From: Parasphingopyxis algicola
Lineage (GTDB): Bacteria; Pseudomonadota; Alphaproteobacteria; Sphingomonadales; Sphingomonadaceae
Direction: 5' to 3'
Length of the DNA stretch: 64,000 bases
Assembly (NCBI RefSeq): GCF_013378075.1
Contig: NZ_CP051131.1
Coordinates: forward strand, 434,001-498,000
The notes below the pieces were generated by a model that saw only the letters and a program-made list of their open reading frames with translations, was not told where the DNA came from and ran no database searches. This document shows, piece after piece, positions 35,828 to 44,741 of this stretch. Each line of letters starts with the position of its first letter. Positions within the stretch are counted from its first letter, which is position 1. The position numbers and the translations under genes are program-made.

Positions 35828-37983
35828 CCGCGCGCTGGCCGCTTCCGACCGATGCCCCGCTCGTCGCGGCCATCGTCGCGACCCGCAACCGCTTCTGGCG
35901 TGACGCCATCGCCCTGTGGCGCGACATATTCCGGCACGGATCGAATGACGCGCTGGCGGCCGGATGTATCGCCGAAGCCGCATTGCGCATTGGCGAACAG
36001 GGCATTGCCGACCAGATGCTCGATCAGTTCGAAACTGTGCCCGATTTCCTCGACCGGATATTGCATGCAGACGGGGCGGCATCGGTAGAGCCGCCGTGCG
36101 GCGATCTGGCGTCGTTCGCCTTTCGCCCGGACGAAGAGATCGCCGCATTCCGCGCCACCCATCCTCTGGCCGACCAATTGCCGGACAGACTGAATTCGGT
36201 GCAGCAGGCAGTGCCGCTCCGTGTCTCGCCGCTGACCCGGTTGCGAGCGCCGAAGGCCGAACGGGTCGCGCAAAAGGTCGCGGCGCTCGTCGAAAGGCGG
36301 GACGGCGACGCTCTCCGCCGCCTTGCGACGGACCTTGTCGAGCGGCGCGCAGCCCCGGACGCGCTGCACTGGGCGATACTCGGTATCGACGCGCTGGGCG
36401 TCGAAAGCGGAGATACGGCGTTCGATGCGCTGCTGTCCGGCTTTGCGCGCTATCCGCTCGGACCAACCCCGCGGGCGCTGGCCGATGCACGGCTCTATCG
36501 GGGCCTCGGCTATCCGGCCTTCGCCCGTCTGTGCCTCCTGGAAGCGATGCAGCAGGCCGGCCGCGCCCGCGATCGCGCGAAGATCCGCCGGCGGCTCGCG
36601 GCGCTCGCCGCGGAACGGGACCGCTGGCTTGACGATTGCGCGATTCTTTCGGCATCCGATTTTGGCAGCACGACGCCGGAACGCGATGCGCTGCTCGCTC
36701 ATGTGCGGGAGCGGAGCGGTCCCGCGCCGCTGCAGACCGAGGCGGTATCGGTCGAGCCGCTCGAACTCGCCTTCGACTGGCTTCTCGATACCGGGCTCGG
36801 AGAGGCCGAGCAGTATGCGCCCGACAACCGTCTGCTGATGGTCGGTAACACCCTGGGCTGCGGCGGGATGGAGCGGATGCTGGCGCGCGCCTATCGGCAT
36901 TTCTCGGACGGCGATTCCTTCGAGCGTGTCGATCTCGCCCTGCTCGATTATGCCGATGGCGCGCCCTCGGCCTTCTACGCGGACGAGGCGGGCGTAACAG
37001 CCGAGGACATCCTACTGCTAGGCCGGGACGGCGATGCGACGATGCCCTTTTCGCTGCTGCCCGGAAGCTGGAAGGTCCGCGCGCAAAGGCTCTATGCGCA
37101 TATTCACGATACCCGGCCGCGCGTGATCCACGCCTGGAACGATCTGACCGGGTTGCTGGCTGCCTATGCCGGGCTCGTGGCCGGCTGCCCGAAAATCATC
37201 GTCCATTTTCATCACACGCCGAACGTGCCGCTGTCGGGCCGTGCCGAAACGATCGCTTCCTATCCGGCCGTCTATCGGAAGCTGCGAACCCGGCTCGATA
37301 TCCGGACGGTCTTCTGCGCCGAAGCGGCGGCGCGCGGCTATGCCCAATGGTGGCGCGTGCCCGAGGACGAACGGTTTCGCGTCCTGTATAACGGCTTCGA
37401 CTGGAATATCCCGGCAATCGGGCAAGCGCAGGCCAAGGACGCGATCGGACTGGCGGGCGATCGTCCGGTGGTCGGAACCGTGCTGCGCTTTTCTGGGGTG
37501 AAACAGCCACTGCTCTGGGCCGAGGCGGCCATCGCGCTCGCCAAGGATGCGCCGGACGCGCAATTCCTGATGGTCGGCGATGGACCACTGCGCTCGGCCG
37601 TAGCGGATCGCTTCGCCGAGGCGGGGCTGGCGGCCTCGCTGCATATGCCCGGGCAAGTGGACAATGTGCCGGACTATCTCGCCGCGATGGACCTGTTCTG
37701 GCTGACCTCGCGCACCGAGGGACTTCCGAATGTGCTGATTGAGGCGCAGTTTTCGGGGGTGCCGATAGCGGCGTTCGACGTCGGTGGGATCGGCGAGACA
37801 TTTGTCGCGGGCGAAACCGGCATTCTCGTGCCGCCCGACGATATTGCCGGACTGACCCACCGCAGCTTGGCCCTTCTCCGCGACCAGGAATGGCGGGATG
37901 CCGCGTCGGCCAAAGCCGTTGCTCAAGCGGATGAGCGTTTCTCGTCCAGCGCCTTTTTTGAGGGGCTGCGCAATCTCTATTGA
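35824..37983 (+). CDS. Glycosyltransferase family 4 with long N-terminal helical domain
   Basis: 719 residues from ATG 35824, which overlaps the stop of the preceding gene in an ATGA; a start at 35788 would overlap it more and is less likely. Residues 1-320 are helical, with repeat-like pairs ('ALWRDIFRHGSNDALAAGCI'), perhaps TPR-like. The GT-B domain follows: 'LLMVGNTLGCGGMERMLARA', 'HAWNDLTGLLAAYAG', 'RVLYNGFDW', and the donor part 'VVGTVLRFSGVKQPLLWAEA' with 'TSRTEGLPNVLIEAQFSGVP'. Last gene of the plus-strand polysaccharide set. Substrates unknown. Confidence 0.88.
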   Translation: MTARWPLPTDAPLVAAIVATRNRFWRDAIALWRDIFRHGSNDALAAGCIAEAALRIGEQGIADQMLDQFETVPDFLDRILHADGAASVEPPCGDLASFAFRPDEEIAAFRATHPLADQLPDRLNSVQQAVPLRVSPLTRLRAPKAERVAQKVAALVERRDGDALRRLATDLVERRAAPDALHWAILGIDALGVESGDTAFDALLSGFARYPLGPTPRALADARLYRGLGYPAFARLCLLEAMQQAGRARDRAKIRRRLAALAAERDRWLDDCAILSASDFGSTTPERDALLAHVRERSGPAPLQTEAVSVEPLELAFDWLLDTGLGEAEQYAPDNRLLMVGNTLGCGGMERMLARAYRHFSDGDSFERVDLALLDYADGAPSAFYADEAGVTAEDILLLGRDGDATMPFSLLPGSWKVRAQRLYAHIHDTRPRVIHAWNDLTGLLAAYAGLVAGCPKIIVHFHHTPNVPLSGRAETIASYPAVYRKLRTRLDIRTVFCAEAAARGYAQWWRVPEDERFRVLYNGFDWNIPAIGQAQAKDAIGLAGDRPVVGTVLRFSGVKQPLLWAEAAIALAKDAPDAQFLMVGDGPLRSAVADRFAEAGLAASLHMPGQVDNVPDYLAAMDLFWLTSRTEGLPNVLIEAQFSGVPIAAFDVGGIGETFVAGETGILVPPDDIAGLTHRSLALLRDQEWRDAASAKAVAQADERFSSSAFFEGLRNLY

Positions 37984-38043
37984 ATTTGGCGACACCGAAT
38001 TTCGGCGCTTGTATTCGCGCCGCCAGCCTGTTTGAACGCGCGG

Positions 38044-41000
38044 ATGGAGAGGGCGTGGCGTTTCGCGATCGATCGCGGCGGGACATTTACCGATGTCGTT
38101 GCGATTGCGCCCGATGGCACGCTCCACGTCGAGAAGCTGCTGTCGGAGAATCCCGAGCAATATGACGATGCGGCGGTCGCAGCGGTCGAGCGGTTGCGGG
38201 CGCGCCATGGCGAGGAGCCCATCGCGAGCGTGAAAATGGGCACAACCGTTGCCACCAATGCGCTGCTCGAACGCAGGGGCGAGCGGGTGGCGCTGGCGGT
38301 GACGCGCGGTTTCGGCGATGCGCTGCGGATCGGCTATCAGGCGCGGCCTGAGATTTTTGCGCGGCATATCCGGCTTCCCGGCCAGCTGTACGAGCGCGTG
38401 ATCGAGATCGACGAGCGCGTGCGGGTCGACGGCACGGTCGAGACGGCGCCCGACGAGGCCGCTGCGCGGGCGGCGTTTGAAGCGGCATTCGTCGATGGCT
38501 TTCGCGCCATTGCGATCCTGCTCATGCATGGCTGGCACCATACCGCCCATGAAGAACGGCTCGCCGCCATCGCACGCGATGTGGGTTTCACCCAGATTTC
38601 GGTCAGCCACGAGGTCGCGCCGCTGATCAAGCTGGTCGGGCGCGGCGATACGACCGTGGTCGACGCCTATCTCTCGCCCGTGCTGCGCCGCTATGTGGAC
38701 AAGGTTGTGGGTGGAATTGGGGACAAAGTCCGGCTGCAATTCATGCAATCCAATGGCGGCCTCGCCGATGCGCAGGCGTTTCGCGGCAAGGACGCGATCC
38801 TATCAGGCCCGGCCGGCGGCATCGTCGGCATGGCCAAGACGGCCGGGCAGGCGGGGTTCGAGCGGATCATCGGCTTCGACATGGGCGGTACCTCCACCGA
38901 TGTCTCGCACTATGCCGGCCAGTATGAACGGACGTTGGAAACCGTCGTCGCGGGGATCCGCATCCGCGCGCCGATGCTGCAGATCCATACCGTGGCGGCG
39001 GGCGGCGGCTCGATCTGCCATTTCGACGGCAGCCGGTTCCGGGTCGGTCCGGACAGTGCGGGCGCCGTGCCCGGGCCGGCCTGTTATCGCCGCGGCGGGC
39101 CGCTGACCGTCACCGACTGCAACGTTGCGCTCGGCAAGATCGAGCCCGAGCACTTTCCGCATGTGTTCGGGCCCCATGCCGACCAGCCGATCGACGCCGA
39201 TATCGTGCAGGCGATACTCGCGTCGTTCGCCGACGAAATCGAGACCGCGACCGGCAACCGGATGACGCCCGAGGAGGTCGCGGAGGGATTCCTGCGCATT
39301 GCGGTCGACAATATGGCGAACGCGATCAAGAAGATCTCGATCGCACGCGGCCATGACGTAACCCGCTACACGCTTGCCTGTTTCGGCGGTGCGGGCGGCC
39401 AGCATGCCTGCCTCGTCGCCGATGCACTGGGAATCGACCGGATCCAGATCCACCCGCTCGCCGGCGTGCTGTCTGCCTATGGTATCGGCCTCGCCGATGT
39501 AACGGTGCTGCGCGAGGTGACGTTCGGCAAGGCGCTGGGCACGGATTTCGACGCGGAGATCGCGGCGCTGGCCGAGGAAGCCGAAGCGGCCGTGCGCGAG
39601 CAGGGCGTCGACGATGCGGCAATCGACAGCGATCGCCGCGTGGCGCTGCGCTATGCCGGAAGCGACAGCGCGCTCGAAGTCGCGTGCGATACGCCCGAGA
39701 CGATGCGCACGGCGTTCGAGGCGTTGCACAAGACGCGCTACGGCTATGTCGACGAAGACGCCGAGGTGATCGTCGAAACGCTGATCGCCGAAGCGGTCGG
39801 CCGGACGGAAAATGTCGGTACTCCTGCGAAGGCAGGAGCCCAGGCCCGAACCCGGCAGACTGGGCTCCTGCCTTCGCAGGAGCACGGAGATGTGTTTCGC
39901 AGGGATGACATTTCAACGAGCGATCGCATCACCGGTCCGGCGATGATCGTCGAGGAGACGGCGACCACCTATGTCGAACCGGGCTGGCAGGCCGAGGCGG
40001 ATGGCCATAACAATCTTATCCTGACCCGCTCCGTTCCGCGCGTGGAGCATCATGCGATCGGCACGGATGTCGATCCGGTGATGCTCGAAATCTTCAACAA
40101 TCTGTTCATGGCGATCGCCGAGGAGATGGGCGTTGCGCTGCAGAGCACCGCGAGCTCGGTCAACATCAAGGAGCGGCTCGATTTCTCCTGTGCGCTGTTC
40201 GATCCGACCGGCGCGCTGATCGCCAATGCGCCGCATATCCCCGTCCATCTCGGCTCGATGGGCGACAGCATCCGTACTATCATCGAGGCGCGCGGTGTCG
40301 ACAAGGACGGGAAAGCCGCGGACGGGCGCGGTATCCGCCCGGGCGATGCCTATGTCCTGAACGCGCCCTATCGCGGCGGAACGCATTTGCCGGATATCAC
40401 GGTCATCGTCCCCGTCTTTCATCCCGGAGATCACCAGCCTGCCGCCTTTGTCGCGGCGCGCGGCCATCATGCCGATATCGGCGGGATCGCGCCGGGTTCC
40501 ATGCCGTCGGACAGCCGCTCGATCACCGAAGAGGGCGTGCTGCTCGACAATGTGCTGATGGTCGACGAAGGACGCTTCCTCGAGGCCGAAATGCGAGCGA
40601 TTCTCGGCGCGGGCGAGCATCCGGCGCGCAATCCGGATCGCAATATCTCCGATCTCAAGGCCCAGCTCGCCGCCTGTACGCGCGGCGCGGAAGAACTGGT
40701 GCGGATCGCGGTGGATTATGGGCGCGACGTCGTGGCGGCCTATATGAACCACGTCCTCGCCAATGCCGAAGAGGCAGTGCGCCGCCTGATCGAGAAGCTC
40801 GACGACGGGGCGTTCACCTACGAGATGGACAATGGCGCGCAGGTGTCGGTCGCCATTACGGTCGATCGTGAGGCGCGGTCCGCGACCATCGATTTCACCG
40901 GTACGAGCGACCAGCAGCCTGACAATTTCAACGCGCCCCATTCGATCACCCGCGCCGCGACGCTCTATGTCGTGCGCACCCTGATCGACGATGCGATCCC

Positions 41001-41634
41001 GATGAATGACGGTTGCCTCAGGCCGATCGAGCTGGTTGTGCCCGAGGGATCGATGCTCAATCCCCAATATCCGGCGGCCGTCGTCGCGGGCAATGTCGAG
41101 ACGAGCCAGGTCGTCACCGACGCGCTGTTCGCGGCGACCGGCCGGCTCGCGCCGTCGGCGGGCACGATGAACAATTTCACCTTCGGCAACGATCGCCACC
41201 AATATTATGAGACGATCGCCGGCGGCTCGGGCGCTGGGCCCGACCATGACGGCACCAGCGCCGTGCAGACGCATATGACGAACAGCCGGCTGACCGATCC
41301 CGAGATCCTCGAAACGCGGCTGCCGGTGCTCCTCGAAAGTTTCGCGATCCGGCAAGGCTCGGGCGGGGAAGGGCGGCACCGGGGTGGCGACGGCACGGTC
41401 CGCCGCGTGCGTTTCCTCGAAGCCATGCAGGCGAACATGCTCGCCAATCGCCGCCGGATTCCGCCCAAGGGGATAAGGGGCGGAGGAGATGCGGCGCCGG
41501 GTCGCAACATCGTCGAGCGGACGGACGGCAGCCGGGAAGAGCTGCCTGCGACGGCGTCGAGCGCGCTGGAACCGGGCGACGTCTATGTGATCGAAACGCC
41601 CGGTGGCGGCGGATATGGGGGGAAGCAGAAGTGA
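38044..41634 (+). CDS. 5-oxoprolinase/hydantoinase, HyuA-HyuB fusion
   Basis: 1196 residues from ATG 38044 (a TTG lies 4 codons upstream). ATP-dependent cytoplasmic enzyme opening 5-oxoproline to glutamate, or a hydantoin. Residues 1-670 are the HyuA half: '[14 protein letters not shown]', '[15 protein letters not shown]', '[12 protein letters not shown]' ATP-binding loops. The HyuB half starts near residue 676 ('[20 protein letters not shown]') and includes '[16 protein letters not shown]' and '[15 protein letters not shown]'. The full fusion is like eukaryotic OPLAH and bacterial single-chain forms. At residues 593-613 palindromic repeat D is translated in frame, just before the conserved '[10 protein letters not shown]'. 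Downstream DUF969/DUF979 membrane genes favour 5-oxoproline as substrate. Confidence 0.92.
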   Translation: MERAWRFAIDRGGTFTDVVAIAPDGTLHVEKLLSENPEQYDDAAVAAVERLRARHGEEPIASVKMGTTVATNALLERRGERVALAVTRGFGDALRIGYQARPEIFARHIRLPGQLYERVIEIDERVRVDGTVETAPDEAAARAAFEAAFVDGFRAIAILLMHGWHHTAHEERLAAIARDVGFTQISVSHEVAPLIKLVGRGDTTVVDAYLSPVLRRYVDKVVGGIGDKVRLQFMQSNGGLADAQAFRGKDAILSGPAGGIVGMAKTAGQAGFERIIGFDMGGTSTDVSHYAGQYERTLETVVAGIRIRAPMLQIHTVAAGGGSICHFDGSRFRVGPDSAGAVPGPACYRRGGPLTVTDCNVALGKIEPEHFPHVFGPHADQPIDADIVQAILASFADEIETATGNRMTPEEVAEGFLRIAVDNMANAIKKISIARGHDVTRYTLACFGGAGGQHACLVADALGIDRIQIHPLAGVLSAYGIGLADVTVLREVTFGKALGTDFDAEIAALAEEAEAAVREQGVDDAAIDSDRRVALRYAGSDSALEVACDTPETMRTAFEALHKTRYGYVDEDAEVIVETLIAEAVGRTENVGTPAKAGAQARTRQTGLLPSQEHGDVFRRDDISTSDRITGPAMIVEETATTYVEPGWQAEADGHNNLILTRSVPRVEHHAIGTDVDPVMLEIFNNLFMAIAEEMGVALQSTASSVNIKERLDFSCALFDPTGALIANAPHIPVHLGSMGDSIRTIIEARGVDKDGKAADGRGIRPGDAYVLNAPYRGGTHLPDITVIVPVFHPGDHQPAAFVAARGHHADIGGIAPGSMPSDSRSITEEGVLLDNVLMVDEGRFLEAEMRAILGAGEHPARNPDRNISDLKAQLAACTRGAEELVRIAVDYGRDVVAAYMNHVLANAEEAVRRLIEKLDDGAFTYEMDNGAQVSVAITVDREARSATIDFTGTSDQQPDNFNAPHSITRAATLYVVRTLIDDAIPMNDGCLRPIELVVPEGSMLNPQYPAAVVAGNVETSQVVTDALFAATGRLAPSAGTMNNFTFGNDRHQYYETIAGGSGAGPDHDGTSAVQTHMTNSRLTDPEILETRLPVLLESFAIRQGSGGEGRHRGGDGTVRRVRFLEAMQANMLANRRRIPPKGIRGGGDAAPGRNIVERTDGSREELPATASSALEPGDVYVIETPGGGGYGGKQK
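39821..39882. repeat. Palindromic repeat family D inside the oxoprolinase gene
   Basis: Perfect 23-base inverted repeat: CTCCTGCGAAGGCAGGAGCC (then CAG) at 39821-39843 and its complement at 39860-39882, separated by 16 bases. It is translated in frame as '[20 protein letters not shown]'. A single copy is seen in this window. Confidence 0.85.
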
Positions 41635-41643
41635 AACAAAATC

Positions 41644-41734
41644 CGTGTGCCCTGAGCTTGTCGAAGGGCCGTCCTTCACTTTTCCGCACTCGAAGAAGAA
41701 AGAACAGGGCTTCGACAGGCTCTGCCCGAACGGG
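41644..41734. repeat. Palindromic repeat family B, copy 2
   Basis: Inverted repeat with arms CCCTGAGCTTGTCGAAGGGC and GGGCTTCGACAGGCTCTGCC and the AAGAAGAA-type middle, filling the gap between the oxoprolinase and DUF969 genes. Close relative of 20010-20099. Confidence 0.85.
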
Positions 41735-41742
41735 TTGTTTCC

Positions 41743-42549
41743 ATGACTGACTATCTCGTCCTGTCCGGCATCCTCGTTGTGGTCGTCGGTTTCGCGCTGC
41801 GGCTCAACCCGCTGCTGGTCGTCACGCTCGCGGCGCTGGCCACAGGACTGCTCGGCGGGCTCGATTTCGTCGCCGTGATCTCGGCCTTTGGCGCGGCGTT
41901 CAACGACAATCGCTATATCAGCGTCGTCTGGATCGTGCTTCCGGTGATCGGGCTGCTCGAACGTTATGGCCTGCAGCAGCGCGCCCGCGCGGTGATCGAG
42001 CAGATACGAGGCGCGACGATGGGGCGGTTGCTACTGCTCTACCTCCTCTTCCGGCAGGTGACGGCAGCGCTGGGCCTCACATCGGTTGCCGGGCACGCCC
42101 AGACCGTCCGCCCGCTCGTCGCGCCGATGGCCGAGGCGGCGGCGGAGAAAACGCACGGGCGATTGGAAGAGGATGAGCGCGAACAGGTGCTCGGAATGTC
42201 GGCCGCGACCGACAATATCGGGCTCTTTTTCGGCGAGGATATCTTCGTCGCCATCGCCTCGATCCTGCTGATCCAGGGCGTCTTCCAGAGCTATGGATAC
42301 GAGCTGACGCCGCTCCAGCTCTCCGTCTGGGCGATCCCGACCGCGATTTGCGCGTTCATCATCCATGGCTCGCGCCTGCTATGGTTCGATCACAAATTGG
42401 GCAAAATTCCCTCTCCCTCGATGGGAGAGGGAGGGGCCGGCCGGCAAAGCCGGTGGGAGGGTGAGGGTGACCCCACGGTTGGCGACGGCTCCAGCCGTGA
42501 GGTCACCCCCACCCAACCCTCCCCCATCAAGGGGGAGGGCTCTCCATGA
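41743..42549 (+). CDS. DUF969 family membrane protein with repeat-encoded tail
   Basis: 268 residues. The first 220 are the DUF969 fold with membrane spans near 5-20, 24-45, 62-80, 90-110 and 165-205 ('YLVLSGILVVVVGFALRLNP', 'GRLLLLYLLFRQVTAALGL', 'MSAATDNIGLFFGEDIFVAI'). Residues 223-268 ('IPSPSMGEGGAGRQSRW', 'TPTQPSPIKGEGSP') are translated from palindromic repeat A and are not part of the family. The stop overlaps the start of the DUF979 gene (ATGA). DUF969 and DUF979 are nearly always paired, and are known to occur beside 5-oxoprolinase and pyroglutamyl peptidase genes; together they probably form a transporter, here for 5-oxoproline (inference). Confidence 0.88.
   Translation: MTDYLVLSGILVVVVGFALRLNPLLVVTLAALATGLLGGLDFVAVISAFGAAFNDNRYISVVWIVLPVIGLLERYGLQQRARAVIEQIRGATMGRLLLLYLLFRQVTAALGLTSVAGHAQTVRPLVAPMAEAAAEKTHGRLEEDEREQVLGMSAATDNIGLFFGEDIFVAIASILLIQGVFQSYGYELTPLQLSVWAIPTAICAFIIHGSRLLWFDHKLGKIPSPSMGEGGAGRQSRWEGEGDPTVGDGSSREVTPTQPSPIKGEGSP
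42409..42540. repeat. Palindromic repeat family A, copy 3 (inside a gene end)
   Basis: Right arm GGTCACCCCCACCCAACCCT (then CCCCCATCAAGGGGGAGGG) is the same as in the other two copies; the left arm is a variant (CCCTCTCCCTCGATGGGAGA). It encodes the last 46 residues of the DUF969 protein. Confidence 0.85.
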
Positions 42550-43496
42550 TCACGCTCACCTGGCTTTATGTGCTGGCGGGCATCGCCTTTACGCTGTTCG
42601 CGCTGCTGAGCGCGCTGGACCGGACCAACGGCAAGCGGTTTGGAAACGCGGCATTCTGGGGCCTGCTCGCGATCAGCTTTTTCTTCGGCGGGTATCTGAG
42701 CGATTTCGCCAATGGCATTCTCGTGCTGGCGCTCGTCGGAATAGCCGGGCTGGGCTGGCTCGGCAGGAGCGATCCGCCGACGACCAGCCTCGAGGAGCGG
42801 CTTGGGCTTTCCGACACGTTCGGCAACAAGCTCTTCCTTCCCGCGCTGATCATCCCGATCACCGCCTTCGCGGGCACGATCCTCTACAATTACACGCCGT
42901 TCGGGGAATCCGGCCTGTTCGAAGCGCGCTGGGTGACGCTGATCCTGCTCGGCCTCGGCGTGCTGATCGCCTTGATCGTGTGCCTGATCTGGCTCAGGCC
43001 GCCGCTGCTGGCCCCGGTGGAAGAGGGCAGACGGCTGATGGATTCCATTGGTTGGGCGGCCGTCCTGCCGCAGATGCTCGCCGCGCTCGGCGCCGTGTTC
43101 GCGCTGGCCGGTGTCGGCGACGTCATCGGCGGGATCGCCGGCGGGATCATTCCCGAGGGCAGCGTCTTCATCACGGTGCTGATCTTCTGCCTCGGCATGG
43201 CGTTGTTCACGATGATCATGGGCAATGCCTTCGCCGCCTTCCCGGTGATGGCGGCGGCGATCGGCATTCCGTTTCTGGTGATCGATTATGGCGGTAACCC
43301 GGCGGTCATCGGGGCGATCGGCATGCTGGCGGGTTTCTGCGGCACGCTGATGACGCCGATGGCGGCGAACTTCAATATCGTGCCCGCCGCCCTGCTCGAG
43401 CTGAAAAGCCAATATGGCGTAATCCGGATGCAGGTTGCGACGGCGATTCCATTGCTGGCCTGCAACATCCTTCTCATCTATTTCCTGGCCTTCTGA
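42546..43496 (+). CDS. DUF979 family membrane protein
   Basis: 316 residues with about nine membrane spans ('WLYVLAGIAFTLFALLSAL', 'AFWGLLAISFFFGGYLS', 'ILLGLGVLIALIVCLIWL', 'VFITVLIFCLGMALFTMIMG', 'ATAIPLLACNILLIYFLAF'). The conserved 'MGNAFAAFPVMAAAIGIPF' and 'MLAGFCGTLMTPMAANFNIV' helices match DUF979. Start is the ATG at 42546 in the overlap with the DUF969 stop. It is the partner half of a likely two-component permease of the inner membrane; position after a 5-oxoprolinase suggests 5-oxoproline uptake. Substrate not proven. Confidence 0.9.
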   Translation: MITLTWLYVLAGIAFTLFALLSALDRTNGKRFGNAAFWGLLAISFFFGGYLSDFANGILVLALVGIAGLGWLGRSDPPTTSLEERLGLSDTFGNKLFLPALIIPITAFAGTILYNYTPFGESGLFEARWVTLILLGLGVLIALIVCLIWLRPPLLAPVEEGRRLMDSIGWAAVLPQMLAALGAVFALAGVGDVIGGIAGGIIPEGSVFITVLIFCLGMALFTMIMGNAFAAFPVMAAAIGIPFLVIDYGGNPAVIGAIGMLAGFCGTLMTPMAANFNIVPAALLELKSQYGVIRMQVATAIPLLACNILLIYFLAF

Positions 43497-43504
43497 CGTG
43501 CTTA

Positions 43505-43594
43505 GTCATTGCGAGGAGCGAAGCGACGAAGCAATCCAGAGTTGCACGCGATACCGCCAGTCGCTCTGGATTGCTTCGCTGCGCTCGCAATGAC
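43505..43594. repeat. Palindromic repeat family C, copy 1
   Basis: Inverted repeat with ends GTCATTGCGAG and CTCGCAATGAC and inner arms GAAGCAATCCAGAG / CTCTGGATTGCTTC. It lies between the DUF979 and DUF2891 genes. Other copies: 44628-44733 and 51696-51786. Confidence 0.88.
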
Positions 43595-43608
43595 GGTATA
43601 GAGACCTG

Positions 43609-44601
43609 ATGGAATCGAAACTCACCTCTGAACTGGCGGAAAAATTCGCGGCGATCGCGCTCGGCCATGTCACGCAGCAATATCCGCACAAGCTCGATCA
43701 TGTGCTGAACGGGCCCGAGGATGCGCGCGAGCCCAAAGCGCTGCACCCGATCTTCTATGGCAGTTTCGACTGGCACAGCTGCGTCCATGGCTACTGGATG
43801 CTGCTGACCCTGCGGCGGCTCTATCCCGACGCGCCGTTCGCGAAGGAGGTCGAAGCGCTGTCCGACCGGATGCTGACCGAGGAGAAGGTGGCAAGCGAAC
43901 TCGCTTATTTGGACCGCGAATATTCGGGCGGGTTCGAACGGCCCTATGGCTGGGCCTGGCTGCTGGCGTTGCACGGCGAAGCGGCGCGGCACGAAGATCG
44001 CGACTGGGGCGCGAATCTCGAACCATTGGCGCGCGAATTCGCCGAACGGTTCAAGCTGTTTCTGCCGAAACAGGGTTATCCGATCCGCACCGGCACCCAT
44101 TACAACACCGCGTTCGCGCTGGTGCTCGCCCATGGCTGGGCGGAAACGCATGACGCGGACCTGCTCGGCCTGATCCGCGAGCGCGCCGGTTTCTATTACG
44201 GCATGGACCGCGACTGCCAGGCCTGGGAGCCGGGCGGGGACGAATTCCTCTCCTCGGCGATGATCGAGGCGCTCGCCATGCGGACGGTGCTCGGGAAGGC
44301 GGATTTCGCCGAATGGTTTGCAGCGTTCCTGCCGCGGCTCGATATCGGCGAACCGGCAAGCCTGTTCACGCCCGCCCGGCCCAGCGACCGCAGCGACGGC
44401 AAGATCGCACATCTCGACGGCTTCAACCTCGCCCGCGCCTGGTGCTGGCGGCGCATCGCCGATGCGCTGCCCGAGGATCTCAGGGCGCAGGCCGGGCAGG
44501 TCGCAGACCGGCATCTTGCCGCGAGCCTTGCCCATGTCGAGGGCGACTATATGGGCGAACATTGGCTGGCGAGCTTCGCGGTGCTGGCGTTGACGGCTTG
44601 A
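43609..44601 (+). CDS. DUF2891 family protein
   Basis: 330 residues, helix-rich, cytoplasmic (no signal peptide). The family is recognised from 'HPIFYGSFDWHSCVHGYWML', 'SGGFERPYGWAWLLALHGEA', 'GTHYNTAFALVLAHGW' and 'DGFNLARAWCWRRIA', with invariant His, Trp and Arg residues typical of an alpha/alpha-barrel enzyme. The molecular role of DUF2891 is not established. It follows the oxoprolinase-DUF969-DUF979 set after a palindromic repeat and may belong to the same amino-acid or peptide salvage unit. Confidence 0.88.
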   Translation: MESKLTSELAEKFAAIALGHVTQQYPHKLDHVLNGPEDAREPKALHPIFYGSFDWHSCVHGYWMLLTLRRLYPDAPFAKEVEALSDRMLTEEKVASELAYLDREYSGGFERPYGWAWLLALHGEAARHEDRDWGANLEPLAREFAERFKLFLPKQGYPIRTGTHYNTAFALVLAHGWAETHDADLLGLIRERAGFYYGMDRDCQAWEPGGDEFLSSAMIEALAMRTVLGKADFAEWFAAFLPRLDIGEPASLFTPARPSDRSDGKIAHLDGFNLARAWCWRRIADALPEDLRAQAGQVADRHLAASLAHVEGDYMGEHWLASFAVLALTA

Positions 44602-44627
44602 ACGGGGCAGGGTTTCGCTGAAGTCGC

Positions 44628-44733
44628 CGTCATTGCGAGCGTAGCGAAGCAACCCAGGGCGGCTGACGATATCGCGTGCAGCTCTGGATTGCCGCGTCGC
44701 GCCGAAACGAGTTCGGGCCTCCTCGCAATGACG
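44628..44733. repeat. Palindromic repeat family C, copy 2
   Basis: Inverted repeat with ends CGTCATTGCGAG and CTCGCAATGACG, in the convergent gap between the DUF2891 and ABC-F genes. The inner part differs from copies 1 and 3. Confidence 0.85.
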
Positions 44734-44741
44734 ATGTTGGT

